This document shows, one piece after another, positions 1-10,600 of a stretch of DNA of 64,000 nt; position 1 is the first letter of the stretch; the number at the start of each line of letters is the position of its first letter. The DNA is taken from contig CP154956.1 of assembly GCA_039621445.1 (NCBI GenBank), positions 14,744,166-14,808,165 on the forward strand, in the 5' to 3' direction. Both the position numbers and the translations under genes were made by a program. The stretch is from Euglena gracilis. Its lineage: Eukaryota; Euglenida; Euglenophyceae; Euglenales. The notes under the pieces were generated by a model. It worked only from the letters and a program-made list of their open reading frames with translations, did no database searches and had not been told where the DNA came from.

Positions 1-485
1 GGATGTCAACCACCCACCAACCCACCCAAAATCTAGCCAAAATTGGTCGCCTGTTCTCGAAAACCCCCCGGGGGACCACACAAGTGTTCATCAAATCTAT
101 CGCCCGGACTCCCTGTGGACACTCCTCCTGTACACAATCTCCTCTTGTCTCAGAAGACCCCACTGTTAAAAGCAACACTTGCAACACTTGTGCACGTACA
201 AAAATGAACAACTTTGGCTCCGCATAGGAACCACTCGGGAATGCAGAAAAATGGGTCCACCACCATAACAACACACGAGAGGGAACACCACAATTCAGCT
301 GCAAAGCAAGCCTTCACCTTCCACGCGACAGGGTATTCTTTTTACAATCTTACATTTTTTTTTTACAGGTGGAGAAAAAGAGGCCAAACTGAAACCAGTA
401 TTTCTGAGATAAAAAAGGTGAATGACACCAGACGAAAAAAACAAAAATCAAAAATTGTTCATTTGGACCTGAAATTTTTGTGAAT

Positions 486-546
486 GGGCCCTGTACTTTT
501 TTGCCAGGCCCTTAACTTTTATTGCTGGGCCCTGAACTTTTGCCGC
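486..546 (+). repeat. Three-unit tandem repeat, about 21 bp each
   Basis: Three degenerate copies of a unit reading roughly GGGCCCTGAACTTTTGCC follow one another. No function is evident. Confidence 0.6.
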
Positions 547-867
547 CAGGTTGCATGAAAACAGCACTACTGGGAACCAAAAAGGACCATCAAACTTCAA
601 AATTCAAAAGGACCAAAAGAGTGCAATGTGGTGGATGGGTTTGGGGAATTTTGCGATATTTCTTGTTTTTCGGGGTCAAAATGGGGGGTTTCACAATCCC
701 ACACATGGAGGATCAAATTTTGCCTTTCCCCCGGGTTTCCCCCGACAAAATCGTTCAAATGTGCCACGGACGGTCAGCGTGCAAAATTCAAAAACTGCCC
801 TAACCCCCTGGAATCAAAAACGTTCCTTCGCGCAAGTGCACGACACGATACAAAAGAAGTCGAAATG

Positions 868-893
868 CGCCGCCGCCGCCGCCGCCGCCGCCA
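868..893 (+). repeat. (CGC)n microsatellite
   Basis: About eight CGC triplets in a row. The reading frames crossing it encode only runs of Arg or Ala and are not supported as genes. Confidence 0.8.
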
Positions 894-995
894 AAGATTT
901 TGGTGTTCTAAATTTGCTGACACCACCCGTTCATATTTCTCAAACAAATCAAAAAAACGTTGTGGGGGGAGCTGAAACCATCAGCAGGAGTGTTT

Positions 996-1299
996 TCATC
1001 AGCTTAGGTCAAGTGCAGTGAAATTCACCATCATGGGCACAAATGGGGCCCAAAGGAGAGGGAATGGTGGCCAAAAATGCAACGAATGGCAGCACCAAGG
1101 TTAGGCACCCCCCGCCCCCCGGGAGGCACTGCCTGCCTGCCTAGGCAGACGACACACAGCCCCCTCCTGGCGCACTGGAAGAGTCAGCCTGGTGGGCAAG
1201 CTTTTCTGTGTTAGAATGGTGACAAGGAGTTCATCCCCTCAGTTGGAGCGTCCTCATCAGCTTGGGTCAAGTGCAGTGAAATTCACCATCATGGGCATC
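996..1299 (+). repeat. Pair of 43-bp direct repeats, 259 bp apart
   Basis: A block beginning CATCAGCTTRGGTCAAGTGC at 996-1038 is repeated with one difference at 1255-1297. The spacer holds unrelated sequence. This could be a local duplication or the two ends of a small element, and I cannot tell which. Confidence 0.7.
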
Positions 1300-1399
1300 G
1301 ACCAGGTTCTGGAATAAGCAGCCAGAAAAAAAAAACGCTTTCCCAAGCTTTTCTTTTCTTCACATTCCTGGAGCATGCTTTTGCTTGAGGACCAGGGTT

Positions 1400-2157
1400 C
1401 AGGGATTTTCTTAAGGATGCCCCCCCGGGGGGGGGCAGGGCAGTCCTTAAGCAAAAAAAAAAAATTCCGTCCCGGCACAGCCGAGAAAATTTTTTTGGAA
1501 ATTCATGACCGAAAAGTGGCCGTATTTTGCCCGAAACGGGTCGACTTCGGGGAAAAAAGTGATTCCTGGCACTTTTGGAACATCGCCCATCCGCCCATAG
1601 CGTCAAAAAATGCGTTTTTCGACTTTTTGGTTTTCGAACCCCGTTCAAGTCCCGGTCGATCCTTGGTCAGGGGGGCGGTCCTTAAGGGGCGGTCCTTAAC
1701 GAAAAAGGAAAACTTCCCGTCCCTTATGGACCGCCCTGGGGGGGGGGTCCAGCCTCCGGCTGGCAAAAAGGCTGCTGGCTGGACCTCGGGGGGGGGGGGG
1801 GGGGGGGGGGTCCGGGGGCTGGGCTGGGTCGATGAAAAACAAAATTTTCTAAAACATTTTTGCCATTTTCGGCATTTTGATAGATGGAGCTTGGTCAAGG
1901 CTGGGGGCTGTGACTGGGAAGCTGTGATGAGGGGAAAAAATGCAGGCATAGGTGAGCTGGGCAGCCCAGTTTGCTGGCCGGCCTGCGGTTGGCTGGCCCG
2001 GCCTCTGGCCGGGCTGGACCCGACTTTATTTCATTCGACCCCCGGGGGGGGGGGGGCTCCCAGCCAGAACTTGGGCTGCTGGCTGGATTTGAGCTGCTGG
2101 CTGGCTGGACCCCCCCCCCCCGGAGGTAGGGTACCCTCCGGCTTAAGAAAACTCCTG
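1400..2157. mobile_element. hAT-like MITE, innermost
   Basis: The terminal inverted repeats are CAGGGATTTTCTTAAG and CTTAAGAAAACTCCTG. The perfect 8-bp target duplication CCAGGGTT lies at 1392-1399 and 2158-2165. The target is the last base of one duplication plus the first seven bases of the second-level element, which fixes the insertion order. It belongs to the same family as 15203-15657, sharing a block at 1800-1945. The inside is a string of C-run/G-run junctions. The long frames through it are not genes. Confidence 0.92.
1480..1740 (+). repeat. Dispersed repeat, diverged copy
   Basis: This shares with 3640-3900 and 6840-7125 the order of several blocks: a CGTTCAAGTCC block, a GGGCGGTCCTTAA block and a CCCTTATGGACCGCCCTG block. 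It is the most diverged of the three copies and lies inside the innermost MITE. Confidence 0.6.
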
Positions 2158-2503
2158 CCAGGGTTTTTTTTAAGACCGGGGAGGGATCCACCCTCCCCCC
2201 CAGGGGGGGGGGGTCCCGGTGGACCCACTCAAAAATCGCGAAAAATTCCAAAAATAGCACTTTTTCAAGAATTTTCGGCGCCTTTATATATTATATGTCC
2301 AACCCCCCCTGGGGGGGGGGGCTCGGCTGGACCCACCCACCCCACCCCCCCCCCGGGGATCCACAACTACAAAAAACCCTGTTGAGGACCCCCCGGGTCC
2401 GCTGGCTAGCAGTTTTGCGAGACACTGGAAAAAATGGACTTGCCAGACCCCCCCCCGGGGGGGGGGGGGGGGGGGTCCGGGGCCAAATTGGACTAGCTGC
2501 AGC

Positions 2504-2715
2504 CAGGGGCTGTTTTAAGACCAGGGGGGAGGGTCCCGGGGACACTCAATTTTCCCCAAAAAGGCCAAAAAATCACGAAAAAATGCTTAAAAAAAATAGC
2601 ACCTTTTTCAAAAATTGGCGGCACCTTAAAAGCTCCGAAAAGATTATCCCATCCCCCTGGGGGTGGCTCGCCCCCCCCCACCCAGGGGGTGGTTGAAGAC
2701 TAAAAAGAACTCCTG
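2504..2715. mobile_element. hAT-like MITE, 212 bp
   Basis: The ends are CAGGGGCTGTTTTAAGACC and GACTAAAAAGAACTCCTG. The flanking 8-mers GCTGCAGC (2496-2503) and GCTGCGGC (2716-2723) match at seven of eight positions. It is inserted near the right end of the 1374-2748 element, whose relatives read straight through GGACTAGCTGCAG at this point. Confidence 0.8.
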
Positions 2716-2770
2716 GCTGCGGCAGGGAACTGCGAAAGAAGAAACCTGTTTTGGAGCCCATTCCTGTGAT

Positions 2771-3099
2771 CATACAATTGCTTACCGACCCCCGGGGGGG
2801 GGGGAGGGGGGGTTCCACTTTTTGAAAAACCAGTCAGTCACTCATTTTCAAAAAACCAGCCAGTCACTACCCCCCCAGGGGGGGGGGTCGGCCACTCAGA
2901 AAAACGGCCACGTTCCAGTCACTTTTTCCGGCGCCTTTGGCGCCGGGGTCACTCAAGCCACTTTTGCCTACTCCTGGCCGACCCCCCCCCCCCGGGGGGA
3001 GGGGGTCCGCGCCAAAAACCAGTCAGTCACTCTGAAAAAACCAGTCACCCACCCCCCCCGGGGGGGGGGGGGGTCGGTCAGTGCTTAAGCAATTGCCTG
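2771..3099. mobile_element. hAT-like MITE with CAATTGCTTA ends
   Basis: The ends are CATACAATTGCTTACCGACC and GCTTAAGCAATTGCCTG, with a perfect 8-bp duplication CCTGTGAT at 2763-2770 and 3100-3107. The inside carries repeated AACCAGTCAGTCACT units and C/G runs, plus a CCGGCGCCTTTGGCGCCGG hairpin at 2928-2946. It is non-coding. Confidence 0.92.
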
Positions 3100-3494
3100 C
3101 CTGTGATGCAGCCAACCTGAGTGATGCAAAAACCCCTGTTTCACTACACATTCAAACGGCACATTCAAAATTCGCCCCCCAAAAAAGCAAAAATTGACAT
3201 ATCTCAGCAACAAAAAGCAAACCAAAGCAGGTGATTAAAAAAAAATGTTTTTTTGCATCGCCGAACATTGCCTGTCCAATAAAATATCAAGAAAACACTT
3301 TTTTCTAATCCTATTTAAATCCTCACATTGATATATTTCAGCTGTCGTTTGAATGAATGGGGCATTGAGAATTTTTGCTGTAGCTTTTTTGGGTGCAGAA
3401 CTTGTTCCAGAACTGCTGTAAAAGGCTATCACCGCACGCGCTTTTCTGTGCCACGTTGCCAAAAACACATTTTTAACTACAGCAACATACAAAC

Positions 3495-3638
3495 CTGGCT
3501 CGAGCTGAGCAGGTAATACGGGAACACCAGCAGGATGAGCGGGCTGAACCGGACCCAGCGGAGCGCGGGGGAGAGGTTGTCCAAGTTCTTTGCCATGCCC
3601 GGGCGCCATGAATGGTCTCGCTCACAATCGTTGTGGAA
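3495..3638 (-). CDS. Desaturase exon 8
   Basis: The 144 nt encode 48 codons starting [14 protein letters not shown]. The acceptor is CCCTTGCAG and the donor is CCAG/GTTTGT. Joined after HHHQ of exon 7, the register around the D-S-W residues matches the family with no gap. Confidence 0.85.
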
Positions 3639-6600
3639 CTGCAAGGGGGAAAAAAACAGCAAATTGTCAAAATGGGTACACGAAAATGGGCAAAGAAATT
3701 TGGCATTCTTCGGTGAGAACAGGTCATCATCAGCAAAAAAAAAATGTTTCCTCGCCCATCCATCCAAATCACCAAAAATGTGTTCTCGACTTTTTAATTT
3801 TTGACCCCGTTCAAGTCCTAGTCCGGCCCTTTGGCTGAAAGGGGGGGGGGAAATGAAAAAAAAAAACTTTCCTGTCCCTCAAGGACCGTCCTGGGCGGGG
3901 GGACTCTTCACCCACAACACCAGCAAAGAATGCAAAAAATGGGCTGTTAATTCAACTTTTCAACTTTTACAAACTTTTACAAAACTCGCCGATGTTCAAT
4001 CCCCAGATCGGCATTGGCTGTCCCTCAGGCCTGAGGGCGGTCCTCAAGGGACGGTCCTTGACAAAACCAAAGCATCCAGCCCAGACACTTTTCAGGACCG
4101 GGGGGGGGGGGGGGGGGACCATACCATTGCTTACCGACTGACGGGGGGAATCACTTTTCACTTTCAAAAAAACCAGTCAGTCACTCTTTGAAAAGCAGTC
4201 GCCCACGTCCCCCCCCCATAAGGTTAGGTTCAATGACCCCCCACCCGGGGTGGCTCAGAGGCTGGCTCAGACGCTCAGAGGCTGGAAAATGTGGGCTGGC
4301 TTGAAAAAAGCAGCTGGCTGACCCCCCTGGGGGTTCCGGGCTGGAACTTTGCGACCTGGGGCAGGCTTCTTTTTAAGACCCCCGGGGGGGTCCCCCCCCA
4401 CCCACCCAGGGTGGCGCGGGACCCCCCCCCGGGGGGACCCCCCAAAATCGGGCCCGTTAATTTGGTGGGGGTTACATTTTTGCAGTTTCGGTTTTTGATA
4501 CCAGGGTGACCCCAGGTCCTGGGGTCACCCTGGTATCAAAAACCGAAACTGCAAAAATGTACCCCCCCCCCCCCCCTTTATTGTCCCACCGACCTGCCCC
4601 CGGGAGGCCCGACCGGACAATAAAGGGGGGGGGGACAATAAAGGGGTACCAAAGGAATTTCATTGGCCGGGCCAAAAAAAACCCCCGTCGGCCGGGGCCC
4701 AGGGACAATAAAGGGGGGGGGACAATAAAGGGGGGGGGGGGGGGTAACCCCCACCAAATAAAAAACCCCCACTGGGGGGTTTGGCTTTGCTGTCCAAATA
4801 TAACCCCCCCCCATATGAGGAGCTGACACTGGTGTCATTCAGGGAAGAGAAGAAAATTTTTGGGTGGACACACCATTTATTTCACCAAAAATGCTCCATT
4901 TTGGATGTCCCTCTGCAGTTGCCTGGGGTCAGGCTTTTGCTTAAAGATCCCCCCCCCGGGGGGGGTACTGGCTAGCCAATCGGCTGGACCAGTGGACACT
5001 GGAAAAAATGGACTAAGCTAGACCCCCTCCCCCTGGGGGGGGGGGGGTCCCCCGAACTGGAAAAAAGTTTTTCCTCCGGCGCTGCGCGCCGAGGTGGAAA
5101 TGAGGTTTTTCATAGGTTTTTGGCTGATTTTGTTCCAAAAATTCCCAAAAATGGCCAAAACCGGGCATTTTTGGCCATTTTTGGGGGTCCCCAAAAAAAC
5201 TTCCGGTCGCTGGAAAAAATTTTCCACTGGTTAGCAGACCGGGGGGGCTGCTGGAAATCCTACTAGCCAAATTTGGACTAGCTGCAGTCCAGCCCCCCCC
5301 GGGGGGGGGGGGGTTCTGCAATCCCTTAAGCAGAAGCCTGACCTGGAGGGACAATTTGCTTAGACTGAACGTGCTGGTGCCATTCATGTTGATTATCAAA
5401 GCTCCAGTGCTTGCCGTTGTCTTCCAAGAGGTCTTCTTTGTGAATCATTGACAGGTACACCGGCATTGTCACATATTTACGGATTTTAGGCAGCAAAAGT
5501 CTGTTATATTCCAGCCTTTTCTCAGGGGTTTTAGGCAATTTGCATTTTTGTATTTTTTTGCATTTTTTTGCATTTTTTTTTTTGACGTGCATGACTTGCA
5601 TACCTCCCAGGTCACCAAACTTTTAAAAAAAGATCTCTTGTCCGTCCCTTGAGGACCCTGAGGTCATCTCCCTTTCAGGCGACATTATGGGCCCACCATG
5701 GGGGGTGCCCAGAATAACAAGCACAGTGTCCATAATGCCTTTGCGTCCAATTCCAAAGACAATCTCATCAAGAACAACGGACGGAACGCCATGCCTGATG
5801 ATGATGCCAGTGGCTGATGCGCCACCCGTTGAACGGCACAAGCAAGGGAGCATGGCAGACGTGCCCCAGCAGCTGATTCAGCCACCTGGAAAGGAAGACA
5901 TCAGAACAAAGCATGCGAAACGCCGCAGATTGCGCTACATCGTATGGGGTCAGGGTTGGATAAGGCCTCGAGGTTCGAGGCCCCCGAGCCCAACCACAGG
6001 TTGCCATGGGCAGGGCGGTCCTTGACTTAAATCAACGTAACAGCTTGAGCGAAAAAAAAACCCTCCTGACCAAAACATCCACAGGCCAAATGGGCAAGCA
6101 CCCATCACCTCCTCCCAATTTGTGCTCTGGTCGGCCCTTGTCGGCCACGGTCAGCAAATAATCGGCCACAGGTGAGGTATGCCAATAAAAAAAAAGGCCA
6201 TGCAATGCACTTTAAACCACTTCTGCGCACCTTTGCCCTGTTTTGGTTGCTTTTGGTTGCCTTTGACTACTTTTGAACAACCTGTTTCTGCTGCTTTGCC
6301 AACTTGACTGAACCCCAAAATGAGCAGGGGTTCTCTGAAAAACCCCAGGGGAGAGTACTGGAGAAAAGTGCTGGCCCCCAGGTGGGGAATCTGGGGGGGG
6401 TCCTGCTGGTTGGCAGCTGGGCCCGGCAGGAACCCGAAAAATGATATGGGAGGTGCTGGCTGGAAGAAAAGTGCTGGCTGGACCCCCCTCCCCCTGGCGG
6501 CAGGGTCCCCTCCAGCGCAAGAAAAACCCTGATTGTGACCATCCATAGAGGACAGACCTTTTCTTTTTCCCACCTTTTAAGGACCGCCCGCAGGCCCAAG

Positions 6601-7368
6601 AGCTACTGAAGGGGGCCATCGCCCATGCCATTGCTTAGCGATCCCCAGAGGGGGGGTCACTTTCCACTCTGAAAATACCAGTCGGTCACTTCACCCCTCC
6701 GGGGGGGGGGGGGATCGGCCACTCTTGAATGCGCTTATGTGGCAAGGCACTATGGTGAAAATCTCAAAAAAAAACTTCCAAAAAATTTCCAGCGCCTTCG
6801 GCTCCAGGCCAGCCCAGGGCGGTCCTTAAGTAAATAAAAAAAAAAACTCCGCTGTCCCAGAACACTGAATGAAAATATACAGGAAAATGGGCAAAGAAAT
6901 TTGGCATTCTTTGGCGACAACAGGTCGACATCAGGAAAAAAAACTGATTCTTGGCATCCCTGGACCATCCACCCAAAACATCAAAAAATGTGTTTTTTGG
7001 ACTTTTCAATTTTGGACCCCGTTCAAGTCCCAGTCCGGCCCTTGGTCGGCCCTTTGGCCGAAAGGGGGGCGGTCCTTAAGAAATTAAAAAAAAAACTTTC
7101 CTGTCCCTTATGGACCGCCCTGAGCCAGCCGCTTTTTTCGTTTTCGGGCCCACCCCACTTGGCCAGAAAACCAGTCACTCACTGTGAAAAAAAGGTCAAT
7201 CACCCCCCCAAGGGTGGGGTGGGACAGATGTTAGCAATGGTATCGGCCGATAACTCCAATCACTTACAAGTCAAAACTTTGTATTTTAAAACCACCCATT
7301 AAGAAAATCCAATGCAATTAGTCGCGCGCGTGGGTGTATATACATACACACATACATGATGCACACAC

Positions 7369-7399
<31 letters not shown>

Positions 7400-7579
7400 T
7401 GTATGTATGTATGTATGTATGTATGTATGTATGTATGTATGTATGTATGTATGTATGTATGTATGTATGTATGTATGTATGTATGTATGTATGTATGAAT
7501 GTATGTATGTATGTATGTATGTATGTATGTATGTATGTATATGAATACATATATATACATATGAATATGTATATGTATA

Positions 7580-7611
<32 letters not shown>

Positions 7612-10600
7612 TGTATACATATGTAATTCCTAAAGCCTATTTTTTAAAAAATTTTCGTCTGAAAAAAATAAAGCCTGAAAATGGAGGATTAATTGAGGGG
7701 TGGGAGTAGTGCTGCGGCCAATGATCCTCTTCCCCTGGGGCCAAAAGCGGCCGCCGCCTTCACAAAATGGTCAGGGGGGGAAAGCACATCAAATGATCAG
7801 CATTAAGAGGTTTTGGACATCACGAAATGCCACACTGACAAAATTTATGTTACGTTATGATTTTCTCAAATGCTATTTCCTCACTGACTTCTTCATGGAA
7901 ATCGCGAGAGTGGCATTACCTACACAGTCCGGCTTAAAAAAAATGAGACCACTGAAAACTCGTGTGAAAACCTCTCCAGAATACGGAAATCTCTCCCTAT
8001 GAGAGAGGCTCATGTCCAAGGTCTGCAGTAAACCAGGTGGAAACAGCCGGCAGGGTCAGAAGGACTGGAGTGTGATAGCCTCAGCAATCAGGATTCAACA
8101 ATCATCATGCAAATGGATATCGCCCAAACTGATGCCTCCATTACGATGCCAGAAGGACTGGAGTTTGCAGATTGTCAGGTGTCAAGATGCAGTGGTCCAT
8201 CATCAAGCCTAACACCCACTGGAGCGCACATCCGGACGATTCTGTCCCCCAAAAATTTTTTCTTTGGGCAGAATGGCTCTGCGTCAGTATGCCAAGGCGT
8301 CCGTAATGCAAGGAAAAAATTTACAGCAGTTGTGGCACAAACTTAACTTTTTGCTGCCACATTTTATAGGACCGAGGGGGTTTACATTCAGGGGGGGGGG
8401 TTGATATCCGTGAGCTATCAGTGGTGGAAACTCAGAGGATGAAATCAGAATCAGGAGGTTTTGCAACATCATCCAAAGGCATGTCAACCGGCAGACACGC
8501 CTTTGGAGCGGGCTGTTTTTTTTTTACAAACCCCAGGGGGGAGGGGGGGGGTCCATAGTGCCTGCGAGTGCCTACCCAGGCAGGCACCACCCCCCCCCCG
8601 GGGGGGGTCGGATTTCGGCCTGCGTCCAGGCACATTCCTTTGAAAATAGACCATTTTTGGCTCCACGGCGCCTTTGGCGCCGGGGCTGTGCTAGGGCACT
8701 TTTTGGCCGTGTGCTCTTCCCCCCCCCCGGGGGGTCGGATTTGGAGTGCCTGCCCAGGCAGGCACCCCCCCTCCCTGGTGGGGTCGGCACCCGATTTAAA
8801 AAACAGCCTGCTTTGGAGTCGCCCCCCACCAAAACTCCGCACGCCCTCCTAAAATCGAATCCCCCCCAGGCCTGGGGGAGGTCTGGTGGAAATTCCACTG
8901 GGTCCGCAGTACCCCCAGGGGGCTGGGATCAGGCTTTTGCACCTGGGGGGGGGGGCAGGGTTCGATATAAGGACAGGGGGGGGGGGGGGGGGGTCGGACC
9001 CCCCCCCGCCGGCCAGGAGGGGGGGGGGGGGGGGGGGGGGGCCACCCCCCCCCCACCTAAACAGGTGCGCGGTCAGGGTGGCCGAATTTTCGGCCCGGCG
9101 CTTCGCGCCGGGCCGAAAATTTTTGACCCCCCAAAACGACCAAAAGTGCCATTTTGGGCACTTTTTGGGCAAAAATGTGCCAAAAATGCAAAAAATTTTC
9201 GGCGCGAAGCGCCGGAGGAAAAAATTGACCCTTTTTGGGGGGGGTCAATTTTTGCCCCCGAGGGTCGGTCCGGACCCCCCTTGCAGGTGGGGGGGGGGGT
9301 GGTCCGGACCCCCCCCCTGCGGGCCAGGAGGGGGGGGTGGTGGGGGGGGACACCCTCCCCACCTAAACCATGTACGCCCTCCTTATATCGAACCCTGGGG
9401 GGGGGGGTGCTGGCTAGCCAATCGGCTGGACACTGGAAAAAATGGACTAGCTAGACCCCCGGGTGGGGGGGGGTCTAGCTAGTTTTTTTTCTAGTTTTTT
9501 CCGGCGCTGTGCGCTGAGGTGGAAATGAGGTTTTTAATAGGTTTTGGGGGTCCCAAAAAATTCCGGCACTTTACAGTCCAGCCCCTCCGGGGGGGGGGGG
9601 GGCCTGCAATCCCTTAAGCAGAAGTCTGGCTGGGATATTTTATTTCAAGGAGTAAATTTTATTAAAATTTTTAAGGTTGTTTAAGGTTTTTTTTAAAAGG
9701 CAGTGCTATACTTTTAAGGCGTCTAAGTCCAAGGGTCCATTCCGGCATCAAACAGATTTTTAAGGCGCCTTAAATACCCCCTGGCCTGAACCAGACTGGT
9801 TCCAAAACGCGAAATGCAAAATGGGGGGGAAGAAATTTTCTGTTGATCTTTAAAGCACTGCAAATTTGTCAAACTTGGGGAAGAAATCACGTCATTCAGA
9901 CAATTCAAACACGGGGTACGTTCAATGAGCGGTGATCTTTCCACTCGCTGACCAACAGAGCCACCAAAAGGCTGGGCTGGCGAAGAGAGTGGATCTATGA
10001 ATGACAGCTCAACATATACCAATGTGAATGTTGCCAAATGCAATCCTGGGCGATGCGAAAAAATGTGATTTGTCACCTCCATTTTCTGAGTCCTATGGGG
10101 GGTTTCTGCGACCCTTAGTCTCCTTGGTCCAGGCCTTTGCTGGACCAAGGAGTCAGTAATGAAAGAGCGAGAATCAGTGAGAATCAGAATCAGGAGGTTT
10201 CGGACATCACGTGTCCCCAAAACGATGGTTCATTGTCATTATGAACAGAAGACAGAGATGGGGCACTTCACTTTAGCCATGATCATCAGATAATCAGGAC
10301 AGGTCTGTGATAAAAATTCATCATGAACAGGCGAGATGCTTGCTGAGGGCATTGTGTCACATAATTCCACACGTTATCTAAATGACTGATTTGTAATAAT
10401 CTTCCAATTTCAAAAACTGCAACATGATAGCATCAGAATCCTACAATTCTGGGTTCATGTTCTTTGGTTCGAGTGCGACGGCTGAGAACTCATCATTCCA
10501 TTCTTAACAGATAAATCACATCATTTCTCTCTGCCTTTTGTCAGGCGTGTGGTGAACAAAATTTCATGACGCTACAATCTCAAATAATAACATCAATTTT

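Larger units (their letters stand above)
1..1373. other. Non-coding left edge, before the MITE stack
   Basis: I see no convincing gene here. It would lie in or beyond intron 8 of the minus-strand desaturase gene. I looked on the minus strand for the missing desaturase exons, in particular a third histidine box, and found none. It holds three small repeats listed separately and otherwise AT-rich unique sequence. Confidence 0.5.
1393..2381. mobile_element. hAT-like MITE, second level
   Basis: Its ends are CAGGGTT (1393-1399, continuing as CAGGGTTTTTTTTAAGACC from 2159) and AAAAAACCCTG (ending 2381). It is flanked by a perfect 8-bp direct repeat TTGAGGAC (1385-1392 and 2382-2389), which itself belongs to the terminal region of the outer element. 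Without the inner insertion it is about 223 bp. It has no coding capacity. Confidence 0.85.
1374..2748. mobile_element. hAT-like MITE, outermost of a three-level nest
   Basis: The left end CATGCTTTTGCTTGAGG resembles the ends of the elements at 4930 and 8930 (CAGGCTTTTGC). The right end is GAAAGAAGAAACCTG. The flanking 8-mers are TCCTGGAG (1366-1373) and TTTTGGAG (2749-2756), which differ by two C/T changes. Inner sequence such as GGACTAGCTGCAG matches the 4930-5340 element. It is interrupted by two younger insertions, 1393-2381 and 2504-2715. It is non-coding and lies in intron 8 of the desaturase gene. Confidence 0.7.
5906..8929. other. Desaturase intron 6, left part, no gene
   Basis: Apart from the repeats listed separately I see no supported gene. 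Blocks reading roughly CAGAATCAGGAGGTTTTGG occur at about 7798, 8443 and 10187, suggesting relics of one old repeat family. C/G-run junctions at 6640-6720 and 8530-8790 look like further MITE debris. Confidence 0.4.

Noticed and set aside
1375-2385. Long plus-strand frame of 336 codons
   Set aside because: It runs across three nested MITEs and several C/G runs that encode only Pro and Gly. There is no homology-like motif, and overlapping frames are equally open.
5326-5601. Additional desaturase exon on the minus strand
   Set aside because: The frame has weak resemblance (PEK...MPVYL), but exon 8 at 3495-3638 continues the family register exactly after exon 7, leaving no room for it.
7286-7626. 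Frames encoding YIHTYIHT or MYVCMYVC
   Set aside because: Pure product of the TATG microsatellite.
8558-9482. Overlapping long frames rich in PPPP and GGGG
   Set aside because: Produced by C and G runs inside nested MITEs. Every frame on both strands is open there.
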